A stretch of 64,000 bases of DNA from Anaerolineales bacterium (GTDB lineage Bacteria > Chloroflexota > Anaerolineae > JAAEKA01). Position numbers and translations under genes: made by a program. Shown here piece by piece: positions 52,315-61,033 of the stretch (the stretch's first letter is position 1; each line of letters begins with the position of its first letter). Under the pieces are notes generated by a model. The model was not told the DNA's origin and did no database searches. It saw only the letters and a program-made list of their open reading frames with translations. The DNA lies in NCBI GenBank assembly GCA_020634615.1, contig JACKBI010000008.1:1-64000 (forward strand), given 5' to 3'.

Positions 52315-53515
52315 TTACAAAACACCCGTGGCGCGCAGTTTCTCGATGGCCGCTCCGTCGTAGCCCAGCTCAGCCAGCACCTGCTCCGTGTGTTCACCCA
52401 GCCGCGGCGGGGGCAGCCGGTAGCTGACCGGCGTGTCGGACAGGAAGCCGGGGAATGCCAGCGACTTGACCAGCCCGGCCACCGGATGCTCCATCTGCAC
52501 GATCATGCGCCGCGCCTGGACGTGCGGATCGGTCAGTGCTTCGTCTACCGCGTTGATCGGGCCGCAAGGGATGCCGGCCGCTTCCAGCAGAGGCAGCCAT
52601 TCTGCGCGTCGCGCTGGCGCATCACCGCTTCAAGCTGCGGCAGCAAGGGTCGGGCGGTTGGCGTTGCGGTCGCTGTTGGTGGCATAGCGCGGATCGGTCA
52701 TCAGCGTCGTTTCGGCGTCGATAAGGCGACAATAGGCGCGCCACAGCTTTTCGCTGCCGACGCCGACGATGATCCACTTGTCGTCGGCGGTCTTGAAGGG
52801 CTGGTAGGGCGTGATCGACGGGTGCAGGCTGCCGAGCTTGGGCGGCTTCTCGCCGGTCGCGAAGTAGTTGCCAGCGATGTAGCTGAGCCAGGTAAGCTGG
52901 CTGTCCAGCAGGCTGGTGTCGATGGCCTGGCCGCGGCCGGTCCGTTCACGCGCATACAGCGCGCCCAGCACGCTGATCAGCCCGAACAGCCCGGCGGTGA
53001 TGTCGGCGATGGCCACCGGGTAGCGCAGGGGCGGCTGACCCTCCTCGCCGGTCAGGTCCATGGTGCCGGACATAGCCTGCGCCACCACGTCGTAGCCGCT
53101 GCGATCGGCGTACGGGCCGGTGCGTCCAAAGCCGGTGATGCTGAGGTGGATCAGCCGCGGGTTGCGCGCCAGACACGCCTCGGCCGACAGGCCGTACTTC
53201 TCCAGCGACGCCTGCGCGGCAGGTTGTTGATAAACACGTCCGCGCCGTCGATCAGTTGCTGAAAGACCCTCAAACCGTCGGTTTCGTGTAATCAATGGCT
53301 ACGCTGCGCTTGTTGCGGTTGACCGACAGGAAGTAGGCGCTTTCGCCGTCGATGAAGGGCGGGCCATAGCCGCGGCTCATGTCGCCGCTGCCGGGCCGCT
53401 CGATCTTGATGACGTCCGCGCCCATGTCGCCGAGATACATGCTGCACGTCGGGCCGGCCAGCGCCTGGGTGAGGTCGATGACTCTGATGTTGTCGAGGAT
53501 AGCGTTTTGGTTCAT
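52315..53515 (-). pseudogene. CaiB/BaiF-family CoA-transferase, broken in several frames
   Basis: The pieces together give a nearly full-length class III CoA-transferase. N-terminus: VIDLTQALAGPTCSMYLGDM (the Asp nucleophile would come later); middle: LIHLSITGFGRTGPYADRSG, YDVVAQAMSG, GQAIDTSLLDSQLTWLSY; C-terminus: KSLAFPGFLSDTPVSYRLPP. Frames change near 53275, 53218, 52648 (GGG run) and 52601. Each can be repaired by adding or removing one or two bases, mostly in homopolymers. The enzyme would activate an acid as its CoA thioester. Either pseudogene or assembly error. Confidence 0.8.
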
Positions 53516-53607
53516 GGGTGGCTCGGAAGGGACATGAGGGAAAGAAGGGAAACCGGATGGCAGGGTGACAGGGTGACAGGGTGACTGGATAATGTGCGTT
53601 CCACACC

Positions 53608-54447
53608 CTACGCGCTACGCCCCACACCCTTTTCCCGGCGAGCGTCGGAGATGGAGCGTGCCGGGCCGCCGCGCAGTACGTTGATGATCTCGGCCATGAT
53701 GCAGACGGCGATTTCGGCGGGGGTGCGGGCGCCGATGGCGAGTCCGATGGGGGCGTAGACGCGGTCGAATTTCCCGGCGGGATGCCTTGCTCGACGGTCA
53801 GCAGGTCGAACACAGTGCGCACGCGCCGCTGGCTGCCGATCATGCCGATGTAGGCCAGCGGTTCGTCGAGGATCTCCAGCAGGCAGTCGATGTCGTACTG
53901 GTGGCCGCGGGTGACGAGGACGACGCACGTGTCGTTGTCCATGCGGCCCGCAGCGACCCAATCGCGCATGGTTTCGCGTAGCGGTTGTTCAGAACTTCAT
54001 CCGCGTCGGGGAAGCGCCGGCGGTTGGCGAACTGCGGCCGGTCGTCCAGCACGGTGACCGTGAAATCGCACAGCTTGCCCAGCCGCGCCAGTGGCACGGC
54101 GATGTGGCCCGCGCCGACAATCACCAGCTCCGGCGGTCGCTGTTGCACTTCTACGAAGAGGGCGACCGTTCCGGCTGCCGTTGGGTAGGTCAATGTCTTG
54201 TGGTTGCGGCCAGCATCTCCGCGCCCACCGCCGCGCGTTCCAGCTCACCCAATCCAAGCTCGCCCAGCGGTTCGTCATCCAGCCAGACCAGCGCGTGGCG
54301 ACCGATCGCGGTCTCGTCCGGGCTGGCGGTGACTGTAACCAGCGCGACCGGACGGCGGGCTTCGATGGATGCGGTCAGCGTTGCCAGTAGGGGCATGAAT
54401 GGCGGCATCGGTGAACGGTCATTTGCGAATATTTGCTGCCGGGCCAT
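53608..54447 (-). pseudogene. Second XdhC-family gene, broken in several frames
   Basis: Pieces in order: a CoxI-like N-terminal part (ARRPVALVTVTASPDETAIG), a Rossmann part (PPELVIVGAGHIAVPLARLG; VTVLDDRPQFANRRRFPDAD), then CVVLVTRGHQYDIDCLLEIL, AYIGMIGSQRRVRTVFDLL, and finally KFDRVYAPIGLAIGARTPAE. Frames change near 54193, near 53975 and near 53777. The true start is unclear; the candidate ATG codons lie inside a repeat element (54387-54459). Repaired, it would be a normal XdhC and a paralogue of the intact gene at 42740. Confidence 0.8.
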
Positions 54448-54459
54448 TCATGCCCCTAC
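54387..54459. repeat. Inverted-repeat element, family F2, full copy between two xdhC genes
   Basis: 73 bp with perfect 17-bp ends GTAGGGGCATGAATGGC (54387-54403) and GCCATTCATGCCCCTAC (54443-54459). It supplies the stop codon of the upstream XdhC-type gene and possible start codons of the downstream one. Confidence 0.88.
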
Positions 54460-54786
54460 GCCATACCGTACAGTGCCGGCGTCCACCGTTCGACAAACAC
54501 ATCCATGATCCCACCGCAGATGCCCAGGCTTTGCATGGTCGGATCCTCGGTGAGATCGACGCGGACGGTGGTGGGCTGACCGGTCTGGATGACGTCAGCC
54601 AGCACAGATGACGTCAGCCTCGCCGCAGCCGCCGCCGACCGTGCCGATGTGCTGGCCCAGCGGGTGAATGATCATCTTCGCGCCGACTTCGCGCGGCACG
54701 CTGCCGCGTACGTCGACGATGGTTGCGACGGCCACCGAATCGCCCGCGGCCAGCAGTTGGTTGAGCTTGTGGTAAAACGTCTCCAC
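54456..54786 (-). pseudogene. XdhC/CoxI N-terminal-domain protein with one frame break
   Basis: About 110 codons from GTG 54786. First part: VAVATIVDVRGSVPREVGAK and GTVGGGCGEADV, the CoxI-type motif. The frame then shifts near 54600 (at a duplicated GCTGACGTCATC) and continues as IQTGQPTTVRVDLTEDPTMQ, LGICGGIMDVFVE to a TAG at 54456. Single-domain CoxI-like proteins are commonly paired with full XdhC genes. The TAG lies within the F2 repeat. Confidence 0.75.
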
Positions 54787-54794
54787 GGCTGCCC

Positions 54795-55352
54795 TCAGTT
54801 CTCCAGTTCGCCGGCCAGAATGCCATAGAGGGGAAGATCCTCGAAGACGTCGGCCTTGCGGGTGTGTTCGCGCAGGGTGCCTTCGTAGCGCATGCCGGCT
54901 TTGGCCATCACGCGGCCCGAAGCGGGATTGCGCGCCAGGTGATGGGCGAAGACGCGGTGCAGACCCATCGTCGCGAAGCTGAAACGGATCAGCGCACGAG
55001 CGGCCTCGGTGCAATAGCCGTTGCCCCAGTAGGGCTTGCCGATCCAGTAGCCCATCTCGCCGTGGCTGTTTTGCTGGCTGACGCCCAGGACGCTGATGGC
55101 GCCCACCAATTCGCCGGTGCTGCGCAGGGTGATCGCGCAGATTACGCCCAGCCCGCTCTGCCAGCGCTCCTGATGCGTGTTGATCCACGACTCGGCCGCA
55201 CCGTCGGGGTAAGGATGCGGAATGTTCAGCGTTGTGTCGGCGATGGCCGGGTCGCCTGCCAGCCGCTGCACATCAGCCGCGTCCTCCATAGCAAACGGAC
55301 GCAGTACCAGCCGTTCCGTTTCGATCGTCGGTTGTTTGGTTTGACCGTTCAT
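54795..55352 (-). CDS. GNAT N-acetyltransferase, RimJ/RimL type
   Basis: 185 residues with the RimJ/RimL pattern: ETERLVLRPFAMEDAADVQR (about 11-30), GEMGYWIGKPYWGNGYCTEA (acetyl-CoA loop, about 98-117), FAHHLARNPASGRVMAKAGM and YEGTLREHTRKADVFEDLPL (about 157-176). It acetylates N-terminal or small-molecule amines. It is intact, although it lies within the region of many frame breaks. The XdhC-type gene starts 9 bases downstream. Confidence 0.9.
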   Translation of the reverse strand: MNGQTKQPTIETERLVLRPFAMEDAADVQRLAGDPAIADTTLNIPHPYPDGAAESWINTHQERWQSGLGVICAITLRSTGELVGAISVLGVSQQNSHGEMGYWIGKPYWGNGYCTEAARALIRFSFATMGLHRVFAHHLARNPASGRVMAKAGMRYEGTLREHTRKADVFEDLPLYGILAGELEN

Positions 55353-55483
55353 TGTTCACCGTCTGCTGATCACCGATCACTGGTCACTGGTTACCAGATT
55401 ATAGCACGTTGCCGCGCAGGATTGGAAGTTCATGTCTTTGCAAAGCGTTGGGGCGGTGCTACAATTCAGGCTGAGAATGTCCC

Positions 55484-56322
55484 ATGGCAAATCCTGCACG
55501 ACCCGCACTCATCATCAATGCTGACGATCTGGGCTATTCGCCCGGCGTCAATACGGCCATTGCCGATCTCTATCAGGCCGGACTGGTCACCAGCACCAGC
55601 CTGATCGTGAACCTGCCGCACAGCGAGGCCGGCGCGGCCATTGCCCGGCGACTGCCTGGACTGTCGGTCGGCGTGCATCTCAACCTCAGCAAGGGGAGCC
55701 GCTGTTGCCAGCGGACCAGGTGCCCAGCCTGGTGGACGAAGCTGGCAGGTTCTGGGAGACAGCCATGCTGTACCGCCACGCGCTGACCGGCCAGATCAAT
55801 TGGTACGAGGCCGCGGCTGAAATGGAGGCGCAGGTCGAATGGGCCATCGGGAGCGGTCTGCATCTCGACAACCTGGACTCGCACGTGCATTTCCATGTCC
55901 TGCCGGCGGCGCGACGTCTGATCACCGAGCTGGGTCAGCGCTACCACGTGCAGGCCTGGCGATCGCCCAAGGTGCTTTCGACGCTGACACCTCATTTGAC
56001 GTGGACCGATCTGCTCAACCGGTGGTCCGGCGCTGGTCCTATGATTGCGCCACAGTACTTGCTCTCGATGCACCAGTGGGGTGAACGCATGCTGGAAGAC
56101 CAGCGGCTGCGGGCAGTGCTGACCAGGCCTGGTACGGTCACCGAACTGGTGGTGCATCCGGGTTACGCTCCCGATCCAGAGCTGCCTGTGCCAGACCAGC
56201 TTCCTCCTGAGCGACGGCATGCCGAGGTAGACCTGCTTCGCAGCGCGGCCTTCCGTAGTTGGCTGGATGACACCGGTCTCGCGTTGATCAGTTTCGCCTC
56301 GCTTCATTACGTTGCGGCGTAG
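55484..56322 (+). pseudogene. YdjC/ChbG-type carbohydrate deacetylase with one frame break
   Basis: The first 67 codons read ALIINADDLGYSPGVNTAIA, the metal-binding DD motif, then GLSVGVHLNLSKG. The frame breaks in a GGGG run near 55695 and continues in another frame from PADQVPSLVDEAGRFWETAM through NLDSHVHFHVLPAARRLITE (metal His) to the stop at 56320-56322. One extra G would restore a normal protein of about 280 residues. The family removes acetyl groups from chito-oligosaccharides. Probably a functional gene with a sequencing error. Confidence 0.82.
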
Positions 56323-56335
56323 GGTTGTCGCAGCC

Positions 56336-56400
56336 AGCACTGACAGTCATTTCGCGGAAAGTGGACGATGGCGACAATTGCCGGCAGGACTGTCAGTCCT
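56336..56400. repeat. Inverted-repeat element with odd-centred palindromic ends
   Basis: 65 bp. AGCACTGACAGTC (56336-56348) and GACTGTCAGTCCT (56388-56400) are inverted relative to each other with one mismatch, and the ends are palindromes (ACTG-A-CAGT; GACTG-T-CAGTC). It lies between the ChbG gene and the selC promoter. Confidence 0.75.
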
Positions 56401-56432
56401 TGGGTTGAATGGCCCAAAACACGATTTTTTTC

Positions 56433-56461
56433 TTGACCTGCCTCTGCAAATCGTGTATGAT
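56433..56461 (+). promoter_or_regulatory. Promoter of the selC tRNA gene
   Basis: TTGACC (56433-56438) and TATGAT (56456-56461) with a 17-bp spacer; start of transcription is expected about 6 bases before the mature tRNA. A 9-bp inverted repeat ACACGATTT (56419-56427) / AAATCGTGT (56448-56456) brackets the -35 box. Confidence 0.75.
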
Positions 56462-56473
56462 GCCGCTGCTTTT

Positions 56474-56569
56474 GGGGGTGGATGTGTCCCGGTGGGCGCC
56501 CCGGTCTTCAAAATCGGTGGTGGGTGCCACAGAGGCAGCCACGGTGGGTTCGACTCCCATCCACTCCCG
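56474..56569 (+). tRNA. selC: tRNA-Sec (anticodon UCA)
   Basis: 96 nucleotides fold as a selenocysteine tRNA. The 8-bp acceptor stem pairs GGGGGTGG (56474-56481) with CCACTCCC (56561-56568), one G-U; the discriminator is G. The D-stem is 6 bp with a 4-base loop (CGGT), a hallmark of bacterial tRNA-Sec. The anticodon loop is CTTCAAA with TCA at 56508-56510. A 9-bp long variable arm with one mismatch follows, then a T-arm with loop TTCGACT. CCA is not fully encoded. It reads UGA as selenocysteine with SelB. No selA, selB or selD is in the window. Confidence 0.96.
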
Positions 56570-56657
56570 CCTTCTTTTCAATCGCTCTGGGATTGGAACT
56601 TCCCGATCCGCTTCGTAAACGCTTACGCGCCCCGCGCGGCTGGTGTAGTTAACTGCA

Positions 56658-57107
56658 ATGAGTGACCCTGTCCAGTTTCTCGTCGAAGAAGAACCGCCGC
56701 GCTTTTTGCGCGCACAGGCGCTGCCCTATCCCGAACTTAAACGCGTCTGGGTGCGGGTTGAATTGACTCCCTTCTCCAGCCGTCCCGGGCCGGAACTGGA
56801 GATGGCCGTGCTCGATCGAGACGGCCAGGAGGTTGCCGCCATGGCCATGGTGGATGTCCAGCACACCTATGTGTCGTTGACCATGCACCTCAAGCGTCCG
56901 GTTCCGGGAGAACCGTACCTTCTGCTGCTGCGGCTGACCCGCGACGATACCTTGCTCGATCAGCGCGCCGTACCTTTCGATCTGGTGTTTGTCGAACGCG
57001 ACGAAGCCAAGGCCGAGGCCGAGGCCCTGACCTGGACCGAACGCGCCGTGCCAATTGGCGCGCTGCCGGATGATCTTACCCTTGCCCGCATCAACGGAGC
57101 CGAGTGA
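56658..57107 (+). CDS. Hypothetical protein preceding the amidoligase cluster
   Basis: 149 residues, beta-rich in the first 110 (LKRVWVRVELTPFSSRPGPE, about 27-46; YVSLTMHLKRPVPGEPYLLL), then an acidic helix (ERDEAKAEAEALTW). No signal peptide or membrane segment. I do not recognise a family. The next gene starts 3 bases after its stop, so it is surely co-transcribed with the ATP-grasp gene and probably belongs to the same pathway. Confidence 0.65.
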   Translation: MSDPVQFLVEEEPPRFLRAQALPYPELKRVWVRVELTPFSSRPGPELEMAVLDRDGQEVAAMAMVDVQHTYVSLTMHLKRPVPGEPYLLLLRLTRDDTLLDQRAVPFDLVFVERDEAKAEAEALTWTERAVPIGALPDDLTLARINGAE

Positions 57108-57110
57108 TCC

Positions 57111-58490
57111 ATGTCCCCATCGCCTGTCCTGACTGCGATTCAAGCCTACAACGACCTGTGTACCCCGCAGATGGCTGCTGACACCTGGGGCGTCCTGGAA
57201 GCCGGCATGCGCGCCGGCAATCTGACTTTTGGCGAGCGGTTGTTGTGCACAGTGCTGCGCCCGCAGTTCGTTTCGGTGGAGGGGTGGGAGCACGCCTCCC
57301 GGGTCAGCAGCACGCTGGTCAAGGCTTTCGACAAAGCGTACCTCGCCATGCTGGGCAATCGGGCTTTGCGCTCACAGATCTGGTTGACGCCCGACGAGGA
57401 GACATTGATCAGCTACGAGGCCGGTCTGCGGCTGCCGGTGCCTATCGGCCGGCTGGATTGCAGCTTCGTGCTGTCTACCAGCGGTGAGGGCCGGACGCTG
57501 CCCGACATACATCTCCTGGAATACAATGCCGAAAGCCCGGCCGCGGTGGCCTACGAGGACGGGCTGGCCGAGCTGTTTTTTCAGACGCCGTTGATGCGCG
57601 CGTTCCAGTGGCGATTCCCGGTCAGGCCACTGTGGGCACGTCCGGCAGCGCTCCAGACCACACTGCGCATTTACCGCGACTGGGGTGGGCGTGACTTGCC
57701 GACCATCGCTATCGTTGACTGGCCCAGTGTGCCGACCTATTCTGAGTTCGTTCTGTTTCAGGAATACTTTGCCCGCCATGGGATCAACGCGATCATTGTC
57801 GATCCGCACGACATGGACTATCGCGATGGCGTGTTGTACGCTTCCGGCACACCGGTGGATTTCGTCTACAAACGGGTGTTGACGCACGAGTTGCTGGAGG
57901 AGTTTGGCGTCGAACATCCGGTGATCTATGCTGTGCGCGACCGGGCGGTGTGCATGATGAACCGTTTTTCGTGCAAGTTCCTGCACAAGAAGGCCAGCCT
58001 GGCGGTTCTCAGCGACGAGCGCAACGCTCACCTGTTTACTGCCGAAGAGCTCAAGACCATTCATGCCCACATCCCGTGGACGCGGCGGGTCGAGGAGCGC
58101 AAGACGTTGCTCGACGGCGAGACGGTCGATCTCATCCCCTTCATCCATGCCAACAAGCATCGTCTGGTGTTGAAGCCCAATGACGCCTACGGCGGCCGCG
58201 GCGTCATTCTTGGATGGGACGTTAGCGATGACGACTGGCAGCACGCGATCGAGGTTGCGTTGGTCGAGCCGCACGTGGTACAGCTTGCCGTGGCGTTGGG
58301 GCGGGAAGACTTTCCGGCCGTCCAGGACGATGGCTCGGTGGAAATCGAGTCGCGGTTGGTCGATCTTGACCCGTTTATGTTCGACGGCAGTTATGCCGGC
58401 GGCTGTCTGACGCGCCTTTCGCGCGGCGGCCTGCTGAATGTGACTGCCGGCGGCGGCACCACCGTGCCCACCATGGTTGTCGCGGTCTAG
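57111..58490 (+). CDS. Circularly permuted ATP-grasp-like ligase
   Basis: 459 residues. Segments LLEYNAESPAAVAYEDGLAE (about 142-161), VDFVYKRVLTHELLEEFG (about 250-267), MMNRFSCKFLHKKASLAVLS (about 282-301) and LKPNDAYGGRGVILGWD (about 355-371) match the circularly permuted ATP-grasp families, in which the Gly-rich nucleotide loop comes late. Such enzymes join carboxylates to amines through acyl phosphates. It sits directly before two YbdK-type carboxylate-amine ligases, so the three may build a small peptide or amide metabolite. Substrates unknown. Confidence 0.78.
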   Translation: MSPSPVLTAIQAYNDLCTPQMAADTWGVLEAGMRAGNLTFGERLLCTVLRPQFVSVEGWEHASRVSSTLVKAFDKAYLAMLGNRALRSQIWLTPDEETLISYEAGLRLPVPIGRLDCSFVLSTSGEGRTLPDIHLLEYNAESPAAVAYEDGLAELFFQTPLMRAFQWRFPVRPLWARPAALQTTLRIYRDWGGRDLPTIAIVDWPSVPTYSEFVLFQEYFARHGINAIIVDPHDMDYRDGVLYASGTPVDFVYKRVLTHELLEEFGVEHPVIYAVRDRAVCMMNRFSCKFLHKKASLAVLSDERNAHLFTAEELKTIHAHIPWTRRVEERKTLLDGETVDLIPFIHANKHRLVLKPNDAYGGRGVILGWDVSDDDWQHAIEVALVEPHVVQLAVALGREDFPAVQDDGSVEIESRLVDLDPFMFDGSYAGGCLTRLSRGGLLNVTAGGGTTVPTMVVAV

Positions 58491-58613
58491 CGTGTTGTCA
58501 ATCGTGACCCGTTTATGCAGCAGCGGGACTTGTTCTCGCAAAGAAGCCCGCAAGGACCTATGCTGCGTGCGGTACAGTTCGCTCAAGCTAATCACGCCAG
58601 GATGGAGGCGCAC

Positions 58614-59759
58614 ATGAGCAACCGGCCAAGCCTGAAGATCGGTGTCGAGGAAGAGTACCAGATTATCAATCCGGAGACCCGCGGTCTCGAGTATGTCATC
58701 ACCCGCTCCAGCAAGGGTGAGGAACCGGTGCTGCGCGGGCATGACAGCGAGGCGCCGCTCAACGAGACGCTGGCCAGCCTTACCCGCAGCCTTGCATCGC
58801 CGGTGCTGGGCAACATCTCCGCGGTACGCGACGCATTGCTGGAACAGCGCATCGTCGTCTGTCGCACGGCTCAGGATCTCGGCCTGGCAGTCGCAGCAGC
58901 CGGCGCACATCCCTTCGCATCCTGGCGGCAGGCTGGCGTGCCAATGCCGGGTCGATTCGTCGGTTTGTCGGACGAGTTGCGAGGCGTCGCCGAACGGCTG
59001 CTGGTTTTCGGAATGCATGTTCATATCGGCATCGAGGATCGCGATTTTGCCATCGACTGCATGAACATCGTGCGCTACGTTCTGCCGCACATCCTGACGC
59101 TTTCAACCAGCTCGCCGTTTTGGATGGGACGCGATACGGGCCTGCAATCCTATCGCTGTGTCGTGCAGGAGAACCTGCCCCGCAGCGGCATTCCACAGCG
59201 CTTCGACTCCTATGCAGAGTTTCAGCACTACGTGGACGTGCTGACCCGTACCAATTGCATCCGCAGTGTCACCGACATCTGGTGGGATGTCCGCCCGCAT
59301 CCGGTCTACCCGTCGCTGGAGATTCGCATCCTCGACATGACGCCGCGGGTAGAGGACGCAGTCGCGATCATTGCCGTCGTGCAGGCAGTGGTGGCCTGGC
59401 TCTATGACCTGCGGTCGAAAAACGTCAGCTTCCGGCTCTACCAGACCAGCCTGATCGAGGAGAACAAATGGCGCGCCGAGCGCTATGGGTTGAATGGCAA
59501 GATGATCGATTTCGGTAAGGAAGAGCAACTGCCGGCGCGCTTTCTGGTGCGCGAGTTGCTGCGGCTGATTGATCCCTATGTTGACGAATTGGGCAGCCGC
59601 CGCGAGATCAACCATATTTACACCATTGTCGAGCATGGCACCAGCGCCGACCGCCAGCGGGTCGCATATCGGGAACATGGCGGCGATTCCAATCGCGAAG
59701 AGGCCCTGCGGGCCGTTGTCGATCACCTGATCCAAGAGACCATGATCTGTGTGGAGTGA
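58614..59759 (+). CDS. YbdK/GCS2-type carboxylate-amine ligase, divergent paralogue
   Basis: 381 residues from ATG 58614, with GGAGG upstream. Shares with its downstream neighbour VEEEYQIINPETRGL (about 10-24), HPFASW, the long FGMHVHIGIEDRDFAIDCMN stretch (about 128-147), IWWDVRPH and ENKWRAERYGL. However, where the neighbour has KPELHASMVELGTPVC, this copy has APLNETLASLTRSLASPVLG, so the conserved Glu residues are missing; other frames do not restore them. It may be a regulatory or altered-substrate partner of the downstream enzyme. Confidence 0.85.
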   Translation: MSNRPSLKIGVEEEYQIINPETRGLEYVITRSSKGEEPVLRGHDSEAPLNETLASLTRSLASPVLGNISAVRDALLEQRIVVCRTAQDLGLAVAAAGAHPFASWRQAGVPMPGRFVGLSDELRGVAERLLVFGMHVHIGIEDRDFAIDCMNIVRYVLPHILTLSTSSPFWMGRDTGLQSYRCVVQENLPRSGIPQRFDSYAEFQHYVDVLTRTNCIRSVTDIWWDVRPHPVYPSLEIRILDMTPRVEDAVAIIAVVQAVVAWLYDLRSKNVSFRLYQTSLIEENKWRAERYGLNGKMIDFGKEEQLPARFLVRELLRLIDPYVDELGSRREINHIYTIVEHGTSADRQRVAYREHGGDSNREEALRAVVDHLIQETMICVE

Positions 59760-59768
59760 GGAAGCTGT

Positions 59769-60923
<1,155 letters not shown>

Positions 60924-61000
60924 TTGCAAGCGGACGGTGACTGGGTGACCAAGGCTTCCCGAAAGTATCTGTCAACACATGGTTTCCTTACGTTCGCCAG

Positions 61001-61032
61001 AAATCGGCTGGCTGCCAAACCAGTCGATTTTT
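61001..61032 (+). terminator. Terminator-like hairpin directly before hisZ
   Basis: An 11-bp stem AAATCGGCTGG (61001-61011) with CCAGTCGATTT (61020-61030, one G-U) and loop CTGCCAAA, followed by two more T, one base before the hisZ ATG at 61034. It would end the ligase operon, but it occupies the position of the hisZ ribosome site. Confidence 0.75.
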
Positions 61033-61033
61033 C

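Noticed and set aside
50831..56322. Selenocysteine codons as an explanation for the broken genes near selC
   Set aside because: The breaks are changes of reading frame, not in-frame UGA codons; the homologous protein continues in a different frame.
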